Of a DNA stretch of 64,000 nucleotides, positions 52,619 through 60,348 are shown piece by piece. The notes beneath the pieces were generated by a model that ran no database searches, was not told the DNA's origin, and saw only the letters and a program-made list of their open reading frames with translations. Source of the DNA: Serratia marcescens. GTDB lineage: Bacteria > Pseudomonadota > Gammaproteobacteria > Enterobacterales > Enterobacteriaceae. Every line of letters begins with the position of its first letter. Within the stretch, counting starts at the first letter, position 1. The position numbers were made by a program, and so were the translations under genes. The DNA lies in NCBI RefSeq assembly GCF_006715005.1, contig NZ_VFMJ01000001.1, positions 124,001-188,000 on the forward strand, read 5' to 3'.

Positions 52619-54616
52619 TTAGCGCACCAGATGCAAGAAATGCAGGTGTTTCTCGTACTGGTCGAGAATATCGTTGATCAACTGCTCCTGATTCCAGCCC
52701 ATGACATCGTAGTTCTGGCCGCCTTCTTTCAGGTAGATCTCCGCGCGATAATACTTGTGCTGCTCGGCTTGCTGTTCATCGTTATCCAGCCCGGCCAGAG
52801 CGAACGTCGGCGAACTGTAGCCGCGCAGTCTGACTTCATAGATAAAGTTAAGCTCATCGCCCAAATCGACCTCGAAACGAATGCGGTCTTCCGCAGTGGC
52901 GTTGATGCTGCTGAGCGTGTTTTGTTTACTCAGTTCTTCCTGCACCAGCGTCATGGCCGGTTGGATAACCTCATCCATAAAGCGCTTAACCAGCGAGCGT
53001 TTTGGCAGATAGGCGATATTGCGCAGCCTGCGCTGCCAGGGAATGGGGTTGCGGGCGGCGGTGGGGGCGATGGTGGCCATATTTTGGCTGTCGCGCTTGG
53101 TCAGGTCGCGGCGCAGCGCCTTAAGCAAACCGTAAATGGATATCAGCAAGATGGCCGAGAACGGCAATGCGCTGGCGATGGTGACGGTTTGCAGCGCGCT
53201 GAGCCCCCCGGCGATCAGCAAGGCGATGGCGACGATGCCCATCAGCGACGCCCAGAAAATGCGTTGCCAAACCGGCGTGTTGCTGGAGCCGCCCGAAGCC
53301 AGCGTATCTACGACCATGGCGCCGGAATCGGCGGACGTGACAAAAAAGACGATCACCATCGCCATGGCGATAAACGAAAGCACGCTGGAGAACGGGAAAT
53401 GTTCCAGGAAGTTAAACAACGCCAACGCCACATCTTGCTGTACCGTAGTGGCGAGGTCTGTCGCGCCCTGTTCCATGATGAGGTAAATGGCGCTGTTGCC
53501 GAACACCGTCATCCACATGAGGGTGAAGCCTGCCGGGACGAACAACACGCCCGTGACAAATTCGCGGATGGTTCGGCCGCGGGAAACCCGAGCGATGAAC
53601 ATACCGACAAAAGGCGACCAGGAGAGCCACCACCCCCAGTAGAGCAGCGTCCATCCGCCTAACCAGTTGCTGGATTTTGGCTCGTAGGCATACAGGTTGA
53701 ACGTCTTGCTGACCAGCTCGGACAGATAGCCGCCGGTATTTTCCACAAAGGATTTCAACAGCAGGACGGTTGGCCCCAACAGCAGGACCAAGGCCAGGAG
53801 CAACAGCGCCAGGCCAAGGTTCAGCTCTGACAGAAAGCGTATGCCTTTCTCCAGCCCTGAAACCACGGAAAGGGTGGCCAGCCCGGTAATCACCACGATC
53901 AAGATCACCTGAACGGTTTCGTTGATCGGCACGCCAAACAGGTGGTTAAGCCCGGCGTTGACCTGCAACACGCCATAACCCAGCGAGGTCGCGACCCCGA
54001 ATACGGTGCCGATGACGGCGAAGATATCGACGGCGTGGCCGATAGGGCCATAAATGCGGTCGCCGATGATCGGATAAAGCGCAGAGCGCAGAGTCAACGG
54101 CAGGCCATGCCGATAGCTGAAGAAGGCCAGAATCAACGCCACGATGGCGTAGATCGCCCAAGCGTGCAGCCCCCAGTGGAAAAAGGTCAGGCGCATGGCC
54201 TGTTTGGCCGCCTCGACGCTCTCGGGCGTGCCGACCGGTGGCGAGAGATAGTGCATAACCGGTTCTGCCACGCCGAAGAACATCAGGCCGATGCCCATCC
54301 CCGCTGAAAACAGCATGGCAAACCATGAGTGGTAGCGAAAATCGGGTTGCGCATGATCGGGGCCAAGTTTGATGTCGCCGTAGCGGGAAAGCCCCAGAAA
54401 CGTCACGCTGAGCAAAATCAGCGCCACGGCCAAAATATAAAACCAGCTGGCGTTGGTGAAAATTTGTTGCTGCAGAAGCTTGAAGTTCTTGTCAGCGATG
54501 TCGGGGAAAAAGGCGGCGAACGCGACCAGAAGAAAAATGAGGACTGCAGAGGTGAAGAATACCGCTTTGTTGATATGGCTCTGCGGCTTTTTTAGGGGGG
54601 TGTCTTTCTCACTCAT
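52619..54616 (-). CDS. betT: BCCT-family choline/betaine transporter (BetT-type)
   Basis: 665 residues (E. coli BetT 677). Twelve hydrophobic segments with the BCCT signature (SAGMGIGLMFFGVAEPVMHYLSPP; LTFFHWGLHAWAIYAIVALILAFFSYR; WTLLYWGWWLSWSPFVGMFIARVSRGRTIREF), then a cytoplasmic C-terminal tail of about 150 residues that resembles the BetT osmosensing tail (LINDILDQYEKHLHFLHL). Proton-driven uptake of choline or betaine is likely. The ATG at 54616 is chosen by alignment. It is not next to betI, which lies 8 kb away. Confidence 0.85.
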   Translation of the reverse strand: MSEKDTPLKKPQSHINKAVFFTSAVLIFLLVAFAAFFPDIADKNFKLLQQQIFTNASWFYILAVALILLSVTFLGLSRYGDIKLGPDHAQPDFRYHSWFAMLFSAGMGIGLMFFGVAEPVMHYLSPPVGTPESVEAAKQAMRLTFFHWGLHAWAIYAIVALILAFFSYRHGLPLTLRSALYPIIGDRIYGPIGHAVDIFAVIGTVFGVATSLGYGVLQVNAGLNHLFGVPINETVQVILIVVITGLATLSVVSGLEKGIRFLSELNLGLALLLLALVLLLGPTVLLLKSFVENTGGYLSELVSKTFNLYAYEPKSSNWLGGWTLLYWGWWLSWSPFVGMFIARVSRGRTIREFVTGVLFVPAGFTLMWMTVFGNSAIYLIMEQGATDLATTVQQDVALALFNFLEHFPFSSVLSFIAMAMVIVFFVTSADSGAMVVDTLASGGSSNTPVWQRIFWASLMGIVAIALLIAGGLSALQTVTIASALPFSAILLISIYGLLKALRRDLTKRDSQNMATIAPTAARNPIPWQRRLRNIAYLPKRSLVKRFMDEVIQPAMTLVQEELSKQNTLSSINATAEDRIRFEVDLGDELNFIYEVRLRGYSSPTFALAGLDNDEQQAEQHKYYRAEIYLKEGGQNYDVMGWNQEQLINDILDQYEKHLHFLHLVR

Positions 54617-54771
54617 AAATTGATTTATTCCATTTGTTTGATTATCGCCCTGAATGGAGGAGAGGTGTAACCTGTTATATCGTAGCAAAATAGTCAGGCT
54701 GTCGGTGCCGGTCAATAGGGCGGAATTACCGCTGCCTGAGCGCGGTAATTCCGAGTTATTCCGTGTTGCCG

Positions 54772-55119
54772 TTAGTTAAATAAAAATGCCAATAATCCCG
54801 TCACCTTATTTTTATTTTCCCATCCTTCCAATTTCATGCAGGCATTAACGAATTCTGTTCTGCGCATTTCATTGCTGTCCGAGGGGAAAGCGCCGCCACC
54901 GGCGTTGGGGATCTCCGTGCCGTTGATCGTCATGGAGGAGAAGGTCGGCGAGCTGGCGTGCAAAGACAGGTTCACGGGATAGCGCTGTTCGGCCTCTTGC
55001 CGGCAGTGGGTTCTGGCCGCTTCAAGGGGCGTTGGGGTTGCCGTTTGCGCTTCCCATTTCTCCGGCGTGGCACAGGAAGACATCATCAATGCGGCGGCGA
55101 TAACTGCATATTTTCGCAA
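54772..55119 (-). CDS. Small putative lipoprotein
   Basis: 115 residues; no family recognised. The N-terminus is a short lipoprotein-like signal (MRKYAVIAAALMMSSC, candidate lipidated Cys16). The mature part has two further Cys (THCRQEAEQRYP, FVNACMKLEGW), possibly disulfide-bonded. No in-frame ATG precedes the signal; the only usable start is TTG at 55119, with a weak TGGA ribosome site 8 bp upstream. Confidence 0.65.
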   Translation of the reverse strand: MRKYAVIAAALMMSSCATPEKWEAQTATPTPLEAARTHCRQEAEQRYPVNLSLHASSPTFSSMTINGTEIPNAGGGAFPSDSNEMRRTEFVNACMKLEGWENKNKVTGLLAFLFN

Positions 55120-55177
55120 AGTAAAAATCCATTTCTAAAATAAAATTCCCTTGATTCTACCCCCAGCGTGCCGCGAT

Positions 55178-55203
55178 GGCCCGCTCAATAAGGTGAGCGG
55201 GCC
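55178..55203 (-). terminator. Hairpin after the PLP-enzyme operon
   Basis: GGCCCGCTCA / TGAGCGGGCC, perfect 10-bp stem with a 6-nt loop, 11 bp beyond the stop of the gene at 55215. No T-run. Confidence 0.6.
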
Positions 55204-55214
55204 GATGTGGCGAG

Positions 55215-56447
55215 TTAACTGAGGATATCTTCGGCGATCACCTTAAACAGCGTGTCTATTTCGCCTTGGGTGTTGTAGTGCATCATGCCGATGCGCAGCA
55301 CGCCGCCGTCCTGTAACCCCAACTGCTGGATCAGGCCCAGCGCATAGAAATGCCCGCTGCCGGCGCAGATGTTGTGCTGCCCGAGGTGACGGGCGATTGC
55401 GTCAGGCGTATGGCCGCTGAAGGTCAGGGCGAAGGTCGGCGTGCGGCGCGCGCTGTCCGCCTGTGAATGGCCGTAGAGCCGCACGCCGTCGAGCTGTTGC
55501 AGCCGTTGCAAAAAGTGGCGGCACAGCGCCTCTTCATGCCGGTGGTAGGCGGCGAAGCTCTCCTGCAAACGCTGCCTTAACGGCGCGCCCGGCGTCCCCC
55601 ACTGCGCCAGATACTCGATAGCGGCCGCGACGCCGGCCAGCGCTTCGAAGCTCTGAGTACCGGTCTCGAAACGGCCGGGGCCGACGTCGGTGGCCGGCTC
55701 GACTTTGTACGGACGCAGGCGCTGCAGCCACTGCGGCGCGATGTAGGCCATGCCGACGTGCGGGCCGAAGAACTTGTAGGCGGAGCACACCAGGAAATCA
55801 CAGCCCAGCGCCTGTACGTCAATCAGGTTGTGCGGCGCATAGTGCACGGCGTCGACATACACCTGCGCACCGACCCGATGCGCGGCTTCGACGATGGCGC
55901 TGATATCGACGATGCTGCCGGTGACGTTGGAAGCGTAGCTGACCGCCACCAGGCGGGTGTTGGCATTGATGCGCTCACACACTTTCGCGGCATCCAATGC
56001 GCAGTCGGCGCTCTCCAGCGGTATCTGATGCACCACGGCACCCTTGTCTGCGGCGGCCTGCTGCCAGCTGGAGACGTTGGCGTAGTGATCGAGCGCGGTG
56101 ACGATGACCTCATCGCCGGCCTGCCAGTCGCGGCTGATGATACGGCTGAGATGAAAGGTCAGCGTGGTCATGTTCATGCCGAAGACGATGTTGTCGGGCG
56201 AAGGCGCATTTAACAAGGCGCGCACCGATTCCCGCGCCTGGCCCATCACCTCGCCGGTGACCCGGCTGGAGAAGTAGTGGCCGCCCAGGTTGGCGTTGTA
56301 TGTCCCCAGGTAGTCCGTCATTTTCTCCAGCACGCCCCGTGAAACCTGTGCGCCGCCGGGGCCGTCGAAAAAGATCGCCGGTTTGCCGTCGATGTGCTGA
56401 GACAGGGCGCTGAACTGGCGTCGGGCGAGCTCGGGCGTAAAGGTCAT
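55215..56447 (-). CDS. Class V PLP enzyme, cysteine-desulfurase-like (VC1184 family)
   Basis: 410 residues, aminotransferase class V fold. The N-terminal FFDGPGGAQVSRGVLEKMTDYLGTYNANLGGHYFSSRVTGE, DHYANVSSW, the Asp-containing VYVDAVHYAPHNLIDV and the PLP lysine in LVCSAYKFFGPHVGM are clear. It groups with 'cysteine desulfurase-like' proteins of the VC1184 type. The C-terminal loop (NICAGSGHFYALG) does not have the RSGHHCAQP loop of SufS, so true desulfurase activity is doubtful. It overlaps the dioxygenase gene by 4 bp (ATGA), a tight two-gene operon. Confidence 0.8.
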   Translation of the reverse strand: MTFTPELARRQFSALSQHIDGKPAIFFDGPGGAQVSRGVLEKMTDYLGTYNANLGGHYFSSRVTGEVMGQARESVRALLNAPSPDNIVFGMNMTTLTFHLSRIISRDWQAGDEVIVTALDHYANVSSWQQAAADKGAVVHQIPLESADCALDAAKVCERINANTRLVAVSYASNVTGSIVDISAIVEAAHRVGAQVYVDAVHYAPHNLIDVQALGCDFLVCSAYKFFGPHVGMAYIAPQWLQRLRPYKVEPATDVGPGRFETGTQSFEALAGVAAAIEYLAQWGTPGAPLRQRLQESFAAYHRHEEALCRHFLQRLQQLDGVRLYGHSQADSARRTPTFALTFSGHTPDAIARHLGQHNICAGSGHFYALGLIQQLGLQDGGVLRIGMMHYNTQGEIDTLFKVIAEDILS

Positions 56448-57088
56448 GCTTTCTCTCCCCGCGCGGTGAGGACGAAGAGATCCAGATAGCCTTCTTCGTT
56501 CGGGCTTACGGCGTTGATCGGCGTGGCGTTGTGCCACAGTTTGCTGTCCGCCAGCAGCACGGCTTCACCGTCCGCCAGCGCTTTTTTAAAGAAGGGATCG
56601 TGGTGGCTGTCGTCGTACAGCATGATTTCACCGCCGACGATGTTGTGCCGGTGAATGGCGATCATGGCGATATGGTCGAAACCGTCCTGGTGAATGCCTT
56701 CCGGCGCCACCAGCGTATCTTTTTGGATGGCGACCACGCGCATTTGGTGGATCTCTATCTCGGCGCCTTCCGGCAGTTCGTTATTTTCGGCAAACAGGTT
56801 GCACATCTCCGCCATGCCGGCGCTCTGCAGCACGGCGCTGTCGATAGGCTCGAAGCGGCGCACCACGTTGCCCTGGAAATGGTTTATCTGATCGGATTGC
56901 ATAAAGGTACGAGGACCCACTTCGGCGACGTTGGGGTTGAGGTATTTGACGACCGAATAACGGCGCAGGCGATATTTGCCGTCGGCGTGTTGCGTGTGGG
57001 GCAAGGAAGAAAACGAAGGCATCAGTTGTTGGGTGGCTTGCGGGCTTAGTACAGTCATACTTATTACGTTTTCGTGTTTCTGTAACAT
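56444..57088 (-). CDS. 2-oxoglutarate/Fe(II) dioxygenase, PF10014 type
   Basis: 214 residues. The iron site is visible: HQD in PEGIHQDGFDHI and the distal His in SKLWHNATPI. HRHNIVGGEIMLYD is the family core. Members such as the Bacillus L-isoleucine dioxygenase hydroxylate free aliphatic amino acids. The Arg that normally holds 2-oxoglutarate after the distal His (RD in the family) reads LD here (GYLDLFVLTA), an oddity. The ATG at 57088 follows AGAGGTGATT; two other Met codons are possible. First gene of the operon with the PLP enzyme. Confidence 0.78.
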   Translation of the reverse strand: MLQKHENVISMTVLSPQATQQLMPSFSSLPHTQHADGKYRLRRYSVVKYLNPNVAEVGPRTFMQSDQINHFQGNVVRRFEPIDSAVLQSAGMAEMCNLFAENNELPEGAEIEIHQMRVVAIQKDTLVAPEGIHQDGFDHIAMIAIHRHNIVGGEIMLYDDSHHDPFFKKALADGEAVLLADSKLWHNATPINAVSPNEEGYLDLFVLTARGEKA

Positions 57089-57326
57089 AATCACCTCTAA
57101 TAATAATAATTTCTGATGTTGTAGGGGGTAATTCGATTGAATTGTAGACGACTCTATAACCAACGCAATTTGGCGGTGGCGAGGTGTGACGGCGGTCGTA
57201 AAGCTGGATGAACGCCCGCGCTAAAAGGGGGAGAATAAGGGGGAGATGAGAATGGTGTCGCCATGATTCGGCGCGGATGATAGCCGCGCCGATTGACGTT
57301 AAGCGATGGGCGCGCGGCCCTTATGT

Positions 57327-57665
57327 TCAGAACGTCTCGAAATACAGCTCGCGCAACAGCCAGGATATTTCGTTATTGGTGCGGTTCAGGGCGTCGATTC
57401 TGTGAACCCCTATCGCTTCTGCGCGCAGGTCGAGCAGCAAGTTGCGAATCTGCCGGAATAACGGGGTTTGCGGATTGGGTTTGGCTAGCTGCTGCCCACA
57501 CAGTTTGATACCGGCATCGCAGCCGGTGGCGATGTCCGTCAGGCAGCACGGGCAGGTGGTTTTTTGGCGCGCCATATTGCGGCATTGTTGCCCGATTACC
57601 TGATTGAAGTGGCGTAATTGCAGGCAGACTTCCCGCGAGTTCAACGGGTTGGAATGGGTTGTCAT
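57327..57665 (-). CDS. Conserved-looking small Cys-rich protein (CPCC)
   Basis: 112 residues; family not recognised. Seven Cys, five of them in the middle (TTCPCCLTDIATGCDAGIKLCGQQ), which could bind zinc or an iron-sulfur cluster or form disulfides. No signal peptide or membrane segment. GGGAG lies 9 bp before the ATG. It stands alone between the dioxygenase operon and hdeD. Confidence 0.55.
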   Translation of the reverse strand: MTTHSNPLNSREVCLQLRHFNQVIGQQCRNMARQKTTCPCCLTDIATGCDAGIKLCGQQLAKPNPQTPLFRQIRNLLLDLRAEAIGVHRIDALNRTNNEISWLLRELYFETF

Positions 57666-57802
57666 CGGTTTCAGCTCCCTTGTCTGCGCCTATATTGGCA
57701 CTTACCGATGAAGATAACCACGGACAAGCCGAGGGGGTATCGCCTCGTTGTGTTTGCAAACGGGGGAGAGGATGAGGGCCCGCCGGCGGCGGGCCGCTAC
57801 GA

Positions 57803-58372
57803 TCAGGCGCGTTTAAACAGATTCGCCGCCTGGAACAGCGCAAAGGAGCTGACCAGCATCTCGATGCCGACGATCGCCGTCACCAGCGTGACCGACGCCG
57901 CCGGGCCTGAGCCGATCAGCATCCAGGCGATGATCAAATCGAGCACGCCGATAACGAACTGCAGCCAGTTGCCCGGCAGCCCGCGGCGCATGTAGCCCGC
58001 CGCCAGGCGCGCGATGCCGCCGAGCGCGAACAGCACGGCGAGGTAGACTGCCAACGCCAGAATGCCCGCCAGCGGGCTGGTGATGAACACATAGCCGATA
58101 ATCAGGTAGGCCACGCCCAGCAGAATGCCGCCGATCATCGGCCAGGTATTCTGCGCCCGGTTGGCGATCATGGCGATAATCAGCCCGGCGCCGCTCAACA
58201 GCAGCAGGATGCCGACCACGATGCTCAGCGCCGCACCGGAGGCGAAAGGATTGACCAGGCACAGTATGCCGCCCGCCAGCAGCAGGAAAGCGATGATCAG
58301 CAGGGTGGTGCGTTGCTTTTTGAGCAGTTCTTCGCTCAGGAGGGGCAGATTATTGCGGTCGAGGTTCAACAT
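57803..58372 (-). CDS. hdeD: HdeD family acid-resistance membrane protein
   Basis: 189 residues with six hydrophobic segments in three similar pairs (TTLLIIAFLLLAGGILCLVNPFASGAALSIVVGILLLLSGAGLII, then two similar hairpins). This is the HdeD/DUF308 pattern. In E. coli HdeD supports acid resistance at high cell density. The hdeAB partners are not nearby. Confidence 0.82.
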   Translation of the reverse strand: MLNLDRNNLPLLSEELLKKQRTTLLIIAFLLLAGGILCLVNPFASGAALSIVVGILLLLSGAGLIIAMIANRAQNTWPMIGGILLGVAYLIIGYVFITSPLAGILALAVYLAVLFALGGIARLAAGYMRRGLPGNWLQFVIGVLDLIIAWMLIGSGPAASVTLVTAIVGIEMLVSSFALFQAANLFKRA

Positions 58373-58521
58373 GACAGTACTCCATTTCGTCGTTGGGTAA
58401 TTAATCAGTCATCCTTACCTGTTTAGCATAGACCCTCTGGGGGTTTTTGACTGATCCGGCGCAAATGTTACACTGTGCGGCTGACGGGTATCAGAACCGA
58501 AAAGACGACCGAGGACTGGAT

Positions 58522-59277
58522 TTGAGCACAGGAAGCAAATGGGCTGGGTGGCGCCGCATCGCGGCGTGTCTGACATTGGGGCTGTTGTTGGCCGGGTGTT
58601 CGGGTAAAAATGCCTACAACCGCGACTACGACAAACTGCCGAAGGGCACCTACACCGGCAAGTCCTACACCGTCAAACGGGGCGATACGCTGTACTACAT
58701 CGCCTGGATCACCGACAGCGAAGTCAGCGATCTGGCCAGAATCAACAAGATACGCCCGCCCTATAGCCTGGAAGTGGGGCAGAAACTGCGGCTGAGCGGC
58801 AGCGCGCCGACCAAAACCGCCGCCACGCGTCGTAAAACCTCTTCGTCTTCCGCTGCGATCGCCAAGCAGACGCCGCCGCCGGGCGCCGCCCGCTGTTGGC
58901 GCTGGCCGACCAGCGGCCGGATCGTGCAGGCCTACTCCAATTCAGATGGCGGCAACAAGGGCATCGACATCGCCGGCAAACGCGGCCAGCCGATTTACGC
59001 TTCCGCCAAGGGCAAAGTGGTGTACGTCGGCAACCAGCTGCGCGGCTACGGCAACCTGATCATGATTAAGCACGGCGAAGATTTTATTACCGCTTATGCG
59101 CACAACGACACTACGCTGGTGCGCAACGGTCAGGATGTGAAAACGGGGCAGAAGATCGGCACCATGGGCAGCACCGGCACCGATTCGGTGTTCCTGCACT
59201 TCCAGATCCGCTATCACGCTACCGCACTCGATCCGCAGCGTTATCTGCCGCCACAAGGTTCGTCGCCGTCCTGTTAA
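58522..59277 (+). CDS. actS: Amidase activator ActS (LysM/LytM lipoprotein)
   Basis: 251 residues from a TTG start, the same length as E. coli ActS (YgeR). A lipoprotein signal (LGLLLAGC), one LysM domain (SYTVKRGDTLYYIAWITDSEVSDLARINKIRPPYSLEVGQKLRL) and a degenerate LytM/M23 domain (GNKGIDIAGKRGQPIYASAKGKVVYVGNQLRGYGNLIMIKHGEDFITAYAHND). The first zinc His of active LytM enzymes is replaced (GNKGID), so it acts as an activator of cell-wall amidases, not a peptidase. GAGGA lies 8 bp before the TTG; the open frame upstream is rejected. Confidence 0.9.
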   Translation: MSTGSKWAGWRRIAACLTLGLLLAGCSGKNAYNRDYDKLPKGTYTGKSYTVKRGDTLYYIAWITDSEVSDLARINKIRPPYSLEVGQKLRLSGSAPTKTAATRRKTSSSSAAIAKQTPPPGAARCWRWPTSGRIVQAYSNSDGGNKGIDIAGKRGQPIYASAKGKVVYVGNQLRGYGNLIMIKHGEDFITAYAHNDTTLVRNGQDVKTGQKIGTMGSTGTDSVFLHFQIRYHATALDPQRYLPPQGSSPSC

Positions 59278-59282
59278 CGTCA

Positions 59283-59306
59283 ATCTGGCTCCTTGCGGAG
59301 CCAGAT
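59283..59306. terminator. Terminator between actS and the AraC gene
   Basis: ATCTGGCTCC / GGAGCCAGAT, perfect 10-bp stem with a TTGC loop between convergent genes; no long T-run. Confidence 0.7.
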
Positions 59307-59311
59307 GTCAG

Positions 59312-60169
59312 CTATTTCAGCGGCAGGTAAAGATCGGTCACCAGTTCATATTCCGCCACCTCGTGCACGAAGTTGTGGTAGTGGAAATAGAGCGGAAAAT
59401 CGCGCAGCTCCTCGCCGCTGGCCGGCAACCACTCGCGGTACAGATAGTGGGCACTTTCCGAGAGCCCATCCAGCGAGCCATGATGGCGCAGCACCGCGCA
59501 GCGCCCGGCCGGCAGCGTGCCGTTCACCACGCCAAAGGCGTTGTCCTCCGGGATCGGCGCCGTGACCTCGCCGCAAATGAAGAAGTGGAAGTCCTGCGCT
59601 TCGGTGATGGCCGGATCGTGCGGGGCGATGCCGTAAGTGCGGCTGCTTCTGACCGGCGACAGGCCGCTGGTTTTGCGCCACTCGATAAAGCGTGCGGCGG
59701 TTTCGTTGACCAGCGCGGGCGGGCCGCTATGTTCGATCATCGCCACCGGCGTGGCAGGGAAATCGACAATGTCTACCTTCATGGGTTGTTTCCTTTTGTG
59801 TTTCGGCTCGGGAAAGCGCTGCTGCCAATCGATCCAGGCCGGCTGTTTGCGAAACTGGCTCGGCGTTTGGCTGAACGCCTGTTTGAAGGCGCGGCTGAAG
59901 GACTCCGGGTTTTGAAAACCGGCGTCCAGCGCGATGTCAATCACCGGCTCCAGCGGGTTATACGCCAGGCGGTAAGAGGCGCGTTTAAGCCTCATCCACT
60001 GGATATAACGCCACACCGAGATGCCGCAATACGCGCTAAACTGGCGTTGAAAATGAAAGCGCGAAAAATGGGCCACTTCGCTCAGTTTTTCGACGGTGAG
60101 CGCCTCGTCCAGGTGGCGGTCGATATAGTCAAAGACCTGCGCAAAGCGCTTTGCATACGTGTGGGTCAT
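59312..60169 (-). CDS. AraC-family regulator with GyrI-like effector domain
   Basis: 285 residues. Two AraC helix-turn-helix motifs at the N-terminus (VFDYIDRHLDEALTVEKLSEVAHFSRFHFQRQFSAY; PVIDIALDAGFQNPESFSRAFKQAFSQTPSQFR) and a C-terminal GyrI/Rob-type small-molecule binding domain from about residue 130 (VDIVDFPATPVAMIEHSGPPALVNET; GRCAVLRHHGSLDGLSESAHYLYREWLP). Such proteins often respond to hydrophobic or cationic compounds. It is divergent from the ABC transporter at 60349, its likely target. Confidence 0.88.
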   Translation of the reverse strand: MTHTYAKRFAQVFDYIDRHLDEALTVEKLSEVAHFSRFHFQRQFSAYCGISVWRYIQWMRLKRASYRLAYNPLEPVIDIALDAGFQNPESFSRAFKQAFSQTPSQFRKQPAWIDWQQRFPEPKHKRKQPMKVDIVDFPATPVAMIEHSGPPALVNETAARFIEWRKTSGLSPVRSSRTYGIAPHDPAITEAQDFHFFICGEVTAPIPEDNAFGVVNGTLPAGRCAVLRHHGSLDGLSESAHYLYREWLPASGEELRDFPLYFHYHNFVHEVAEYELVTDLYLPLK

Positions 60170-60348
60170 GTGATTGTCTCCTCCATGCCTGAACTTTGCC
60201 CGAGTCGCCGCCGCTTCTCCTGACGGATGATGCTGAGTTGTCACCGCAGGAAAACGGGATGGCTGCGGCATTCGCTGTCGGCCAGGCCAAACTCATAACC
60301 CCCCACGCGGCCGTGCGCCGCGAGCACGACCGAGAAGATGAATATTAC

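Noticed and set aside
55215-56447. Calling this gene sufS or iscS
   Set aside because: The family core fits class V PLP enzymes, but the desulfurase active-site loop is absent and no iron-sulfur assembly genes are adjacent.
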